Below are positions 28,807 through 38,105 of a DNA stretch of 64,000 nt, one piece after another (the first letter of the stretch is position 1; each line of letters begins with the position of its first letter). The DNA is taken from NCBI GenBank assembly GCA_937904325.1, contig CALGTK010000187.1, positions 1-64,000 on the forward strand. Direction: 5' to 3'. The stretch comes from an uncultured Planctomyces sp. Lineage in GTDB: Bacteria > Planctomycetota > Planctomycetia > Planctomycetales > Planctomycetaceae. The position numbers were made by a program, and so were the translations under genes. The notes beneath the pieces were generated by a model. The model had not been told where the DNA came from. It saw nothing but the letters and a program-made list of their open reading frames with translations, and searched no databases.

Positions 28807-29206
28807 GTGATCCGGAGACTCGTCGTGCAATTGCAATTGTTGGCTCTATGCATAATTGCCTTAAGCGGCTCGATTGTGCACGGCCAGGAAATTGGTCAGG
28901 TCCTGGACCGGAACATTGGGAAGGAGCCAGTTTGGAGTTTTCTCGAATAACGGAAGTCGTCTGGTTTTGCAGACGGGAGCGATGCGGTCATTGTTGGCAC
29001 GGTCGACGGTGAGCATCCGGTTCGGCTGTCCGGGCACACGAAGCCGGTGTCGGTGGCTCGGTATTCGGGGGACGGGACGAGGATCGTCACGATCGGACAG
29101 GATGAAACCATTCGACGCGGAGTCCGGAAAGCAGATTTCAGAAGTCGCTGCCTCACGCGGAGCTAGACTTACCATTGAGTCTCTACAATACGAGACTGCC
29201 ACTTAA
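28807..29206 (+). pseudogene. Short WD40-like gene with multiple frameshifts
   Basis: From GTG 28807 a signal-peptide-like start (IRRLVVQLQLLALCIIALSG, cleaved near HGQ) runs into a stop at 28950. An extra T in the TTTT run near 28937-28940 shifts the frame, and the next frame continues VFSNNGSRLVLQTG. At about 28978 the frame returns and reads VRLSGHTKPVSVARYSGDGT then RIVTIGQDETIR, a clear WD40 repeat. A third shift near 29113 gives DAESGKQISEVAASRGARL and on to the stop at 29206. Reconstructed it is about 130 residues, short for a WD40 propeller, so a larger deletion is also likely. Confidence 0.65.
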
Positions 29207-29229
29207 CCGGGAAAGGATGGATTCTCAGA

Positions 29230-30363
29230 ATGAATTCCCCGTTGCCTATAGAGTTTCCGGAATCTCAGGACTGGCTGGACTGTGGCTGGCTGGACTCACT
29301 GTCCAGCGTTCGGGCTCCGGTCGACGAGATCAATCGACGAATTGTAAATGGTGCCTTGGATGAAAAAGTGGCGTCTGTTGACGCAAAGTCACGCTGGATC
29401 GAGATCGGCGCCGGCGACGGAAAACTCCGCAAGTGGCTGCCCGATTGGTTGCGCAATCAGGTTTTCCATACGGAACCATCAGCAGAATACCTGCAACAGT
29501 TTCGCCTCGAGAACGTTGACGCGGAACCAGTTGAAGCCTCCGTTTACGATCTCCCATATGACGACAATTCGATCGATGGAATTCTTGGCCTCTGTGTCTT
29601 CGATGCCCTGCACGATCTCCCGGCGGCGGTGACTGAACTCCGTCGGAGTTTGCGGTCTGGTGGGCATGTCATCCATTTTCTCGATCTCGGTCTCGCCTGC
29701 CTTGAGACGATTTTCCTCGACATACACGAAGCCGGGCAAATCCCCGTACCAAACTACCTTGCAGAACCGGCCATGAAATCAGCTTCCTTCGCCGGGCCGG
29801 CATCGGACGGAGACGAAATCCTCAACGACCTCACGCTCTGTTCCGTCGATCGTTTTAGCCAGGTTGTGCAGTACCTCGAAAGCGTTGGACACGGCTACGG
29901 TGCACCAATGAGAAAGTGGTTGAACGCCTGGCTGGATTCGCCACGTTCCGCCGCTCGATTGTTCATGGGTATCGTTTCGCATGCCGGTGATCGAGCACAA
30001 TTCATGCAGATGTTGATCGTAGTTCACCAGCTCACAAATGCGTATCCGAATCTGGCCATGGAAGCAAAGTCGGTTTCCACCGTTTCGCTGTTTTGCAAGC
30101 GGCTTAGCTCTCTGTTCTCAGATGAGAATGGTTTTCGTGATGCCTCTTCGGAGATTCTTGTCGGCCGAGAATGGAAGTCACCCTGGCCAAGTCTACCCGA
30201 TCAGTGTTCTTACTTTGGCCGATTTGCGGGGCAGGTTGTCGCTCACCGTGCAGCCCGCCCAATTCCGATTGGACGTGTAATTTCCGAACAGGCTGGCATT
30301 CCTGCTGCAGAGTCTGTTTTGGTTGAGTCCGGCATTCTGTTCTTTCACGCCGTCGCCAAATGA
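29230..30363 (+). CDS. SAM-dependent methyltransferase (Methyltransf_11-like)
   Basis: A 377-residue protein with a SAM-binding core in residues about 55-180: WIEIGAGDGKLRKWLP is motif I, QVFHTEPSAEYLQQF motif II, and VYDLPYDDNSIDGILGLCVF motif IV. The C-terminal ~190 residues are helical and contain no recognised domain; they may select the substrate. Start ATG 29230 follows a GGAAAGGA. It lies downstream of two decayed genes and is itself intact. Substrate unknown. Confidence 0.72.
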   Translation: MNSPLPIEFPESQDWLDCGWLDSLSSVRAPVDEINRRIVNGALDEKVASVDAKSRWIEIGAGDGKLRKWLPDWLRNQVFHTEPSAEYLQQFRLENVDAEPVEASVYDLPYDDNSIDGILGLCVFDALHDLPAAVTELRRSLRSGGHVIHFLDLGLACLETIFLDIHEAGQIPVPNYLAEPAMKSASFAGPASDGDEILNDLTLCSVDRFSQVVQYLESVGHGYGAPMRKWLNAWLDSPRSAARLFMGIVSHAGDRAQFMQMLIVVHQLTNAYPNLAMEAKSVSTVSLFCKRLSSLFSDENGFRDASSEILVGREWKSPWPSLPDQCSYFGRFAGQVVAHRAARPIPIGRVISEQAGIPAAESVLVESGILFFHAVAK

Positions 30364-30554
30364 CCGCTGCTCCGCATAGAGCCAGAATGAGACGTTCAGC
30401 AGAGGAGTGTGGCTGAGTGTTCGGTCAACTGTGAAAGTCGCCAGCGGACCGTTAGATTTCCCGATCGAACGGGCGGAACGCGTCGGCCAATTTTGCCGAT
30501 GGTGGCCCGAAACTGCTCCGTACAAACCATAATCGAATCGTCGGAAGTACTGCT

Positions 30555-32576
30555 ATGATTGTCAGTTGGGACTGGCTGCTGGAATATGTCAAACCGACCG
30601 CGTCGGCGGCGGAAGTGGCTGATAAGCTCATGATGACCGGGCTGAATCTGGAAGGTCTCGACGAGGTCGGCGACGATCTGGCGATTGACCTCGAAGTCAC
30701 CAGCAATCGCATGGACTGTCTGGGACACATCGGTGTCGCTCGGGAAATCAGCGTCTGCTTCAGCGATGAACTGACCATTCCGGCGGCACAGCCTGCGGAA
30801 TCGGGCGGGACAGTTGGCGATGCGACTTCGGTGACGATCGAATGCGAAGACGTGTGCCCTCGGTACGTCGCTCGTGTCATTAAAGGCGTGAAAGTCGGTT
30901 CGAGTCCCGCGTGGATGCAGAAGCGTCTGGCGACGCTGGGCATCGCACCGGTCAACAACATCGTCGACATCACCAACTATGTGCTGATGGAATGCGGACA
31001 GCCTCTGCACGCGTTCGACTTCGACAAGCTCGCCGAAAACCGGATTGTCGTGCGACGGGCTAAAGACGGCGAGACGATCGAAGCCATCGATCACAAAGAA
31101 TACAAACTAACTTCCGACATGTGCGTCATCGCCGACGCTGAGAAGCCCGTCGCGATTGGCGGAGTCATGGGCGGAGCAGGCACGGAAATCGGCGCCGGCA
31201 CGAAAAACGTGCTTGTCGAGGTCGCTGACTTTTCCGTGAGGTCGATTCGCGGGACGGCTCGCGAGTTGAATCTGCACAGCGATTCGTCGTTCCGCTTCGA
31301 ACGAGGGGTCGATGCCGAACAACTCGACTGGGCCAGCCGTCGGTGTTGCGAGCTGATTCTGGAGCTGGCCGGTGGCGAACTGCTGGAAGGCTCGATCTGG
31401 ACGGGTGAGCAACCGCCAGCCGCACCGGATCCCGTCACTCTTCGCTTCGCACGGACAAAGCAGGTACTCGGTGTCGACGTTCCTCGCGAAGAATCGCTGA
31501 AGATTCTGGAATCGCTGGGCATGGTTCTGGTCGGCGAAGCTTCGGAAGACGAAGCATCGTTCATCGCGCCGAGCTGGCGACGTCGAGATATCAGTCGAGA
31601 AGCCGACCTGCTGGAAGAAGTGGCTCGAATCTACGGTTATGAAAAAATTCCAGAAGACGCGGCCGTTCCACTGACCGTCAGTCAGAAGTCGCTGCGTGAC
31701 CGAGTGATCGACCGCGTCTGCGAGGTTCTGACTGGCAACGGTTTCTACGAAGCCGTCACCATGACATTTACCGATGAAAAGTTGAACGGTCTCTTCACGC
31801 CTCGGAAGATCAAGCAGACGCTCAGCGTGAATCATTCGTCGCGTCGTCACGAAAACATTCTGCGACAAAGTTTGATTCCCAGTCTTCTGCAGTCGCGGCG
31901 TGAGAACGAGCGGCACGGCAGCTTTAACGCTCAGCTCTTCGAAATTGCATCCGTGTTTCTGAAATCTGATCCGGGCAACCCTGCCGCCGAGCCAAAAGTC
32001 GTTGGCATGGTCAGCGGTAGTTCGCTGGTCGAAATGAAAGGTCTTCTGCAGGCAATCGCCGAGCGAGTGAATCCAGTATCAACAATCACCGTCAAGCCGA
32101 GCGACGTTTCACAATTCGTCGAAGGTCGCGGTGCGGAGATTCTGCTGAACGGCGAACACTGGGGGTGGTTCGGAGAACTGGATCGATCGGTAACCGACCA
32201 GCTTGATCTGCGTGACGCGTGCGTTGCTGCGGAAATTGATCTTTCGTTGCTCGAGCAGTCAGCCAATCTGCGACCCGAGTTCGAAGAGTTGCCTCGATTT
32301 CCAGCGTCGACTCGTGACCTCAACTTCGTCTTGGAAGAGTCAGTCACCTGGAGCCAACTCGAAGAAGCGGTCACAAACGTCGCCGGGCCGAATTTTGAGT
32401 CCATTTCTTTCAGTGGTCAGTTCCGAGGCAAACAGCTTCCTGTGGACAAAAAGTCCTACCTTCTAACAATTAGCTATCGATCGGCTGAGCGGACGCTGAC
32501 TCATGAGGAAGTCGAGGAATCTCAGCAGGCGGTCATCAAGTCGTGCGAGTCGGCAGTCGGCGCGCAGCTTCGTTAA
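30555..32576 (+). CDS. pheT: Phenylalanine-tRNA ligase beta subunit, short form
   Basis: A 673-residue protein. It begins MIVSWDWLLEYVKPTASA and after ~40 residues enters IDLEVTSNRMDCLGHIGVAR, the start of the B3/B4-type editing region. The usual N-terminal EMAP-like tRNA-binding domain (about 110 residues in the 795-residue E. coli protein) is absent. The B5 domain (REESLKILESLGM), catalytic-like core (SREADLLEEVARIYGYEKIP) and the C-terminal anticodon-binding domain (LPRFPASTRDLNFVLEESVT) are present. It pairs with PheS to charge tRNA-Phe. No pheS gene is adjacent. Confidence 0.9.
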   Translation: MIVSWDWLLEYVKPTASAAEVADKLMMTGLNLEGLDEVGDDLAIDLEVTSNRMDCLGHIGVAREISVCFSDELTIPAAQPAESGGTVGDATSVTIECEDVCPRYVARVIKGVKVGSSPAWMQKRLATLGIAPVNNIVDITNYVLMECGQPLHAFDFDKLAENRIVVRRAKDGETIEAIDHKEYKLTSDMCVIADAEKPVAIGGVMGGAGTEIGAGTKNVLVEVADFSVRSIRGTARELNLHSDSSFRFERGVDAEQLDWASRRCCELILELAGGELLEGSIWTGEQPPAAPDPVTLRFARTKQVLGVDVPREESLKILESLGMVLVGEASEDEASFIAPSWRRRDISREADLLEEVARIYGYEKIPEDAAVPLTVSQKSLRDRVIDRVCEVLTGNGFYEAVTMTFTDEKLNGLFTPRKIKQTLSVNHSSRRHENILRQSLIPSLLQSRRENERHGSFNAQLFEIASVFLKSDPGNPAAEPKVVGMVSGSSLVEMKGLLQAIAERVNPVSTITVKPSDVSQFVEGRGAEILLNGEHWGWFGELDRSVTDQLDLRDACVAAEIDLSLLEQSANLRPEFEELPRFPASTRDLNFVLEESVTWSQLEEAVTNVAGPNFESISFSGQFRGKQLPVDKKSYLLTISYRSAERTLTHEEVEESQQAVIKSCESAVGAQLR

Positions 32577-32589
32577 GGGCTCAACCGCA

Positions 32590-33093
32590 ATGCCTGTTCG
32601 ACTCGGTTATCTGTTGGTGATTGTTATCGTCGGCTGTCGCGGCGCAGTGGACCAGGATATGGACGGTTTCGCCGCTGCCGGAATCACGATCAAGCAGAAT
32701 TCGGCAGGCGAAATTTACTGGGTCGACACGGCCGGAGCGGACTTACCCAATCACTTCTGGAAGACTCTAATCGAATTCGAACACATCGAACAACTAGCGC
32801 TAACCGGGAGCCTTGTCACCGATGCTGACCTTCCTCAACTGACTTCTCTGCATACGCTGCGGAGTCTGGATCTTTCCTACACGCGCATCACGTCGTCGGG
32901 CCTGAGCGTCCTGTCCCGCATGGAAGACCTGCAGACTCTGTCGTTAAACGGCATTTCTCTGGATGAAATGGCCATTGAGTCGCTCGGCCAGTTGACCCGG
33001 CTTCAATCGCTAAGTCTGATGGACTGTGGACTTTCCGCGGAAGAAACGGTGAAAGTGCAAAACGCGTTGCCTGCGTGCCTTGTCGTACGGTGA
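32590..33093 (+). CDS. Leucine-rich-repeat lipoprotein
   Basis: A 167-residue protein. A short hydrophobic N-terminus ends in IVIVGC, a probable lipobox with Cys16. From about residue 65 it contains LRR units: TSLHTLRSLDLSYTRITSSG, then LQTLSLNGISLDEM, then LQSLSLMDCGLSAEE. The protein is probably anchored in a membrane and exposes a small LRR surface for binding a protein partner. ATG 32590 is used rather than the in-frame upstream start inside the pheT end because the signal begins there. It follows pheT by 13 bp. Confidence 0.65.
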   Translation: MPVRLGYLLVIVIVGCRGAVDQDMDGFAAAGITIKQNSAGEIYWVDTAGADLPNHFWKTLIEFEHIEQLALTGSLVTDADLPQLTSLHTLRSLDLSYTRITSSGLSVLSRMEDLQTLSLNGISLDEMAIESLGQLTRLQSLSLMDCGLSAEETVKVQNALPACLVVR

Positions 33094-33301
33094 CTTCGAG
33101 ACCGCAGCACCCGGCAGACCGCATAGGGGCTTCATCGATTGAGACGATTTCTGTACGATAACTCAACGTTTTTTTGAAGCATTGCCGTGACAGGTTCGAC
33201 TGCCGGTCTCTGGCATGGGCAGAAAGAATTCAGAGTCAGAGACAAGATTCGGCGCTCGTTATAACGGTGAACCAGATGGCTGTTGATGGAGGAACCTGCT
33301 G

Positions 33302-33859
33302 ATGCTTGATCAATTCGCGACTGGCGAGTCTGCCGGTGCAATTGCGCATCGGATCCTCGTCATCGAGAATGACGCTGACCAGGCTGCCGAACTTAGAGAT
33401 CTGCTCCAGAAACACGGTTTCCAGGTGCAGACTGCGAAGGATGGAGGACAGGCTCACTCCGCTTTGCAAATGTACAAGCCGGACTTTGTTATCACAGGAC
33501 TGATGTTGCCAGGTGAAACGGGCTACGAAATTTGCGAACGCTTCAAGCAACGCAACTCACAGATTCCAATTCTGGTTCTAACCGAGATTACGCTCGAAGA
33601 TTCACGAAAACTTGCGACGCGAGTCGGCGCCGACGGTTACATGACGAAGCCATACACCGCGTCAGTGCTGATCAGTCAGATCTCCGAAATCGCTCAGCAG
33701 GTGTGGGACCGGACTCACCTCGGTAAGAATCAGGAAGAAGGTCGAGTTCGATTTAATTGTCGTTGCGGAAAACGTTTCAAAATGAGCCCCAAGCATCGAG
33801 GTCGGACACTCACCTGCCCGGATTGCGGCGAACCATTGGTCGTTCCTCATCACGATTGA
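33302..33859 (+). CDS. Receiver-like protein without phosphoacceptor Asp, fused to a zinc ribbon
   Basis: A 185-residue protein. Residues ~16-130 fold as a response-regulator receiver: acidic pair in ILVIENDAD (Glu22, Asp24), Thr94 in LVLTEITLED and Lys116 in YMTKPY are kept, but the phosphoacceptor position is Gly66 (DFVITGLMLP, codon 33497-33499) instead of Asp. It cannot be phosphorylated there in the classic way. Residues ~148-180 are a zinc-ribbon: NCRCGKRFKMSPKHRG then TCPDCGEPLVVP, a Cys4 MJ0042-like finger frequent in planctomycetes. No DNA-binding output domain. It is followed by an FHA-domain gene. Confidence 0.82.
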   Translation: MLDQFATGESAGAIAHRILVIENDADQAAELRDLLQKHGFQVQTAKDGGQAHSALQMYKPDFVITGLMLPGETGYEICERFKQRNSQIPILVLTEITLEDSRKLATRVGADGYMTKPYTASVLISQISEIAQQVWDRTHLGKNQEEGRVRFNCRCGKRFKMSPKHRGRTLTCPDCGEPLVVPHHD

Positions 33860-33932
33860 CACTGACTGAGTCGGCAACAAAACAACTCAGACCACCGTAA
33901 GTAAACTACCCGGAACGAAACGAGGCATCTGG

Positions 33933-34568
33933 ATGACGTCCAGGCTGATCATCATGACCGGAAAACACCAGGGCAAGAAGATGGCCTTGGTTGAAGGTTG
34001 TAAGCTGGTTATCGGTCGCGACGAAGGCGTTGCCGTTCGGTTGGCGACTTCGGAAGTCAGCCGCCGTCACTGCGCGATTCGAATTCGTGAAGGAGTAGCA
34101 ACGGTTGAAGACCTTGGCAGCCGCAACGGGACTCAGATTAATGATGTCACTATTGCCGATAAGACGGCACTACAGCCAGGCGATGTTCTGCGAATCGGGC
34201 CGATGCTGTTTCAGTACGAAGTCAAAGTGAAGGCGACCGCAGACGCCAGCAAAGACACGTCAGCTGAAATCGAATCAGAAACCGACGAGGTCATCGTCAA
34301 AGAGAGTACGGAAGACAGCATTGTCAACTGGCTGGCAGAGGAAGAGCCAGCTGCTTCTGACACCGACACTGTGGTCGGCAAGACCGATCCGGCCGCGGAA
34401 CACTCTGCCGCTGACTCGGGAATGACCACCGAAGAAGACGAGGGCGGAAGTGGCTCGTCCGAGTCAGACGGTCCGGACGTTCCACCACCATCAAAGCAAG
34501 AATTCGATTCAATAGCAGAGGAAGCTCAGGACATAATTCGGCGGCATCTCAAATTGAAAGATCGTTGA
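33933..34568 (+). CDS. FHA-domain protein with acidic tail
   Basis: A 211-residue protein. Residues ~22-95 are an FHA domain: KLVIGRDEGVAVRLATSEVS, RRHCAIRI, and DLGSRNGTQINDV, with the Arg of GRD, Ser and His positions, and the Asn of NGT needed for phospho-Thr recognition. The C-terminal ~110 residues are highly acidic and Ser/Thr-rich with a final basic helix. The family binds phosphothreonine made by Ser/Thr kinases, so it may report kinase activity. It starts 73 bp after the receiver-like protein, so the two probably work together. Confidence 0.85.
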   Translation: MTSRLIIMTGKHQGKKMALVEGCKLVIGRDEGVAVRLATSEVSRRHCAIRIREGVATVEDLGSRNGTQINDVTIADKTALQPGDVLRIGPMLFQYEVKVKATADASKDTSAEIESETDEVIVKESTEDSIVNWLAEEEPAASDTDTVVGKTDPAAEHSAADSGMTTEEDEGGSGSSESDGPDVPPPSKQEFDSIAEEAQDIIRRHLKLKDR

Positions 34569-34772
34569 TTTCAATCGTTCATTCCGCCGAAGCATCAATG
34601 ATGGAGCGATGTGCCAAACCGTTGAACTGGAAATTCCCGGCAAAGACAGTCCAATATTGGCCGCTCAGGATCGATAAGAAATTCAGAATGCAATTCGATT
34701 GAGCAGAACGTTCGACAGACACTAGCCTTGAGCCGGCCGCTCAAAACCAGGTACCTTAAATGCAGGAAAGCC

Positions 34773-35258
34773 ATGCCAATAAAAAAGCGAACAATTGCTG
34801 GCGGGCTCCTGCTTGCCGGAGCGGTGCTTGGAGCTTTCATGAGCGGGCTGCTACCTGGTTTTGGATCGGGTAACGGAATTCGGGTTCAAGGGGCGGGTGA
34901 CGACTCAACTCGTGCCAGCCAGAGTGCAACGGACGAAACGCCTCGGGAGCCGGCCCAGGCAGAAGTACCGGCGGTCGTAGACGTGAAATCACCCCCGCCG
35001 GTCGTTCTTGAGATTAGAATTGACAATCGCGACTACATCGTTCCCGATGATAGTACTGCCACCGGTGTTCGCACTGTTGACCTGGACGAAGCCGTCGAAC
35101 TCGCACAACTGACGACCGGCAACGATGATGGAATCCGAGTCCGGATTCTCAGAACCAGATCGGCCAGGCTGACTGCCTGGACAACGCTACACGACTCGCT
35201 TGTAAAATCCGGATTGTCGTTGGATTCAATTCGAATGCCGAAGGTTCTGGTCGAGTAA
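34773..35258 (+). CDS. Small secreted or membrane-anchored protein
   Basis: A 161-residue protein: a basic start (MPIKKRT), one hydrophobic segment (~8-28), then a low-complexity Gly/Ala/Asp/Glu linker and a C-terminal domain of about 75 residues (LEIRIDNRDYIVPDD and on to GIRVRILRTRSARLTAW). This composition is typical of ExbD-type or other short periplasmic proteins, but there are no clear homology motifs. ATG 34773 is chosen over an upstream in-frame TTG because GGAAAG lies just before it. Role unknown. Confidence 0.55.
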   Translation: MPIKKRTIAGGLLLAGAVLGAFMSGLLPGFGSGNGIRVQGAGDDSTRASQSATDETPREPAQAEVPAVVDVKSPPPVVLEIRIDNRDYIVPDDSTATGVRTVDLDEAVELAQLTTGNDDGIRVRILRTRSARLTAWTTLHDSLVKSGLSLDSIRMPKVLVE

Positions 35259-35316
35259 CCGCTCGGACCGACGGTGACTTTCAAACGACAACCCGATAGC
35301 TGAATAGGGCTCACGG

Positions 35317-37131
35317 ATGGTTCGACAAGCCGCGGCACTTCTTACCTGGCTGTCAGTCTTCACATCCTGTCACTCTATTTGTCGAGCTGACGATTCCTCT
35401 GCATTTCACGGCGAGTTGAAAGAGCTGGCTGAGTACTCGCCGATCAGCACGTCAATCGGTGTGACTCGGCGCGGCGTGGCTATTTCCGCGTTCCTGACCA
35501 ACGGCATGCTCGACGTGAGGAGCGATCGAACACGAATTCTGGTCGTCGCCAACCTTGCACCGGATTCGCCTGTCAGCAAGCGACTGGTTTCCGAATGGAG
35601 CGACTTGCTCTCTCGCCGCTCCTTCGAAGCGAACAAGGGCGAAGTTGAGATAGGCATTGTCCCCTTCGCGAATCCTGACCACTTCGAAACAGCATTGGCG
35701 GACAGTGACAAAGATAATACTACCGCCAAGTGGGCTTCTGAGTTTCCGCCAACCGGTGCTGCCTATAACGACAAAAACAATTCAGAACGTCACTATCTCT
35801 GGCGATGGATTGGGATGCTGGCTCCGGACATTGTTATTGTCGTCAGAGAAGGAAACGTCGATACGCTGGTTGTTCCTGAGACGCTCCCGTTGAACCGCAT
35901 CGCGGTCAATGCTCGGTTGCCGATACGGACGGCTGATTCAGGTTCACTGGCAGACGCACTGACAATCGGAGAAGCAGCGAACATTGGTCACGTACCGTCC
36001 GTCGAGTTTAGAACTTCAGGTCGCATGCCGCTGCTACCTGAATTCGTACAACTCGCCACGTCGATCCGATCGAAGGCTCGTACAGAACTTGTTCGACGCA
36101 AGGACCGCAGCCCGATCGAAGTGGCAAGCGAGCTGGCTCAGGTCTATGGACACAATCTTAAATCCGTAGCCTACATTCCCGCGTTGGCGTTGCTCGGACG
36201 TGTGCGTCTTTCCGAACTGAAGAACGACGACAGCCACCTTAAAGACGTACTCAAGATCGTCGCCCCGTACGCCAGTGGTAAAAAGTCGAGCCTTGGATCG
36301 CGGCCAGGCGGCAGCACGCTGTCCGGGCATTTGATCTTCGGAAAACTGTCAAAGGCAACTGGCGACGAACGCTTCATCAAACTTGCTCGGACCGCCGCCG
36401 ATCTTGGCTTCGACAATGATGGCAAACTTCGTGAGTCCATGCCGTTTCACAATGAGATGAGTGATGCAGTTTTTATGGGCACACCAATCCTCGTCGAGGC
36501 CGGTTACTTAACTGGAGAAACGAAATACTTCGACATGGCCGACCGGCATCTGCAGTTCATGTTGAATCTGAATCTTCGCAACGACGGACTGCACCAGCAT
36601 TCGCCGCTTGATCCTGAGCACACTGCGTGGGGGCGAGGAAACGGATTCCCGGCACTCGGTCTGGCACTTTCACTTTCTGATATGCCGGTAGATAGTAAAT
36701 ATCGACCATCGATGGCTGCCGCTTATCGCAACCACCTGCTTGCGATGATCGATCATCAGGATGAGATGGGGATGTGGCACCAGATCGTCGATCATCCGGA
36801 AAGTTATCGCGAGTTCACTGTCACCTGCATGACGACATTCGCAATCATTCGTGGTCTGCGCAACAACTGGCTTGACCGTCAGACGTTTGAACCGTTCGTG
36901 CAGCGGGCGTGGGAATCGATCAAGTGTCGGATCGGCCGGAATGGAAACCTTGTCGACGTTTGCACGGGAACCGGCAAACAGAAAAACCGACGCGCTTACT
37001 GCGACCGTACGGCAATCCTCGGCAAAGACGACCGCGGTGGAGCGATGGCTCTGATGGTTTCAACCGAACTGGCTTTTGCGGTTCGGGAAAAGTCCGTCGA
37101 ACTGGTGGAGACCGGTGATCGTTCCCGTTAG
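35317..37131 (+). CDS. Secreted GH105-like glycosidase fused to an M14-like N-terminal domain
   Basis: A 604-residue protein with a likely signal peptide. Residues ~30-240 show a pattern like zinc carboxypeptidases of family M14 (PFANPDHFETALADSD, FPPTGAAYNDKNNSERHYLW, RWIGMLAPDIVIVVREG), but the expected zinc-binding H-x-x-E and final His are absent, so it may be catalytically dead. Residues ~300-590 are an (alpha/alpha)6 barrel of GH105/GH88 type: HNEMSDAVFMGTPILVEAG, HTAWGRGNGFPALGLALSLS and MGMWHQIVD. Such enzymes hydrolyse unsaturated uronyl residues left by polysaccharide lyases. Domain calls are by motif only. Confidence 0.62.
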   Translation: MVRQAAALLTWLSVFTSCHSICRADDSSAFHGELKELAEYSPISTSIGVTRRGVAISAFLTNGMLDVRSDRTRILVVANLAPDSPVSKRLVSEWSDLLSRRSFEANKGEVEIGIVPFANPDHFETALADSDKDNTTAKWASEFPPTGAAYNDKNNSERHYLWRWIGMLAPDIVIVVREGNVDTLVVPETLPLNRIAVNARLPIRTADSGSLADALTIGEAANIGHVPSVEFRTSGRMPLLPEFVQLATSIRSKARTELVRRKDRSPIEVASELAQVYGHNLKSVAYIPALALLGRVRLSELKNDDSHLKDVLKIVAPYASGKKSSLGSRPGGSTLSGHLIFGKLSKATGDERFIKLARTAADLGFDNDGKLRESMPFHNEMSDAVFMGTPILVEAGYLTGETKYFDMADRHLQFMLNLNLRNDGLHQHSPLDPEHTAWGRGNGFPALGLALSLSDMPVDSKYRPSMAAAYRNHLLAMIDHQDEMGMWHQIVDHPESYREFTVTCMTTFAIIRGLRNNWLDRQTFEPFVQRAWESIKCRIGRNGNLVDVCTGTGKQKNRRAYCDRTAILGKDDRGGAMALMVSTELAFAVREKSVELVETGDRSR

Positions 37132-37178
37132 TTTGAGATAGCAAGTATCATCTGTTGTTCGTTAGAGGAGCAGGAAAC

Positions 37179-38105
37179 ATGATTTCCGTCGATGAATTGC
37201 GAGTCGATTATGGAAACTTCTGCGCCGTCGAGGAGTTGTCGTTTTCAGTTGCGGAAGGCGAAGTTTTCGGATTGATCGGGCCAAACGGTGCCGGCAAGAC
37301 CAGCACGATGCGTGCCCTCGTCGGATTGCTGACGCCGACCTACGGAGCGGTCCATATCGCCGGCTTCGATATCCGGGAAGAGCCACAGGCCGTCGGTCAG
37401 GTGCTTGGGTTCATGCCCGACTTCCCGCCCGTCTACGAAGACCTTCTGGTTTGGGAGTTCCTTGACCTCTTCGCCGCCAGCTATTTCATTCCGAAGCCCA
37501 GACGCAAGTCTGAAATTCTTCACCGTCTGGAACAGGTCGGCATTTCCGAGAAAACAAATTCGCTGGTCGGCAGCCTGTCGCGAGGCATGCGCCAACGATT
37601 AATGCTTGCGAAGACGTTGTTGCCCGAGCCTAAGGTATTGCTTCTCGACGAACCGGCCAGCGGCATGGATCCGCACGGTCGTGCTCAGATGAAACAGGTC
37701 ATCAGGGATTTTGCCGATGAAGGCGGTACGGTCCTCGTGTCGTCTCACATCCTTTCCGAAATGGATGAGTTCTGCACGTCAATCGGCATCATGCAGCGAG
37801 GCCAGATGATCGTCACGGGGAAGGTCGATGAAATCACAGAGAAGGTGTTAGGGCAGTCGATTCTCGAAGTCGAACTCGTCAGCGCAGGTGACGGTTTACT
37901 GAAGATTCTAGCGAGGCACGGAATTGACGCGGAGTTAGACGAATCGAAGCAGCGATTCGCGATCCCTTTCGGGGGTGACGATCGTGCAGCCAGCGATCTT
38001 TTGACAGAACTGGTGAACGCCGGCGTTCGTGTTTCATCCTTCACCAGAAAACGCGAGTCGCTGGAAGACGTCTTCCTGCAAATCGGTGCGAAGGAGTTGT
38101 CGTAA
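37179..38105 (+). CDS. ABC-2-type transporter ATPase
   Basis: A 308-residue ATP-binding protein: Walker A GPNGAGKTST, the signature region LSRGMRQRLMLAKTLLPEP (LSRGM instead of LSGGQ), Walker B LLLDEPASGMDPHGR and the switch His in LVSSHILSEMDE. The C-terminal ~80 residues match the dimer or regulatory extension of such ATPases. ATG 37179 has AGGAG and GGAAA upstream and is preferred to the ATG at 37155. It shares a stop/start overlap with the membrane gene that follows, so they form a two-gene exporter unit. Confidence 0.88.
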   Translation: MISVDELRVDYGNFCAVEELSFSVAEGEVFGLIGPNGAGKTSTMRALVGLLTPTYGAVHIAGFDIREEPQAVGQVLGFMPDFPPVYEDLLVWEFLDLFAASYFIPKPRRKSEILHRLEQVGISEKTNSLVGSLSRGMRQRLMLAKTLLPEPKVLLLDEPASGMDPHGRAQMKQVIRDFADEGGTVLVSSHILSEMDEFCTSIGIMQRGQMIVTGKVDEITEKVLGQSILEVELVSAGDGLLKILARHGIDAELDESKQRFAIPFGGDDRAASDLLTELVNAGVRVSSFTRKRESLEDVFLQIGAKELS

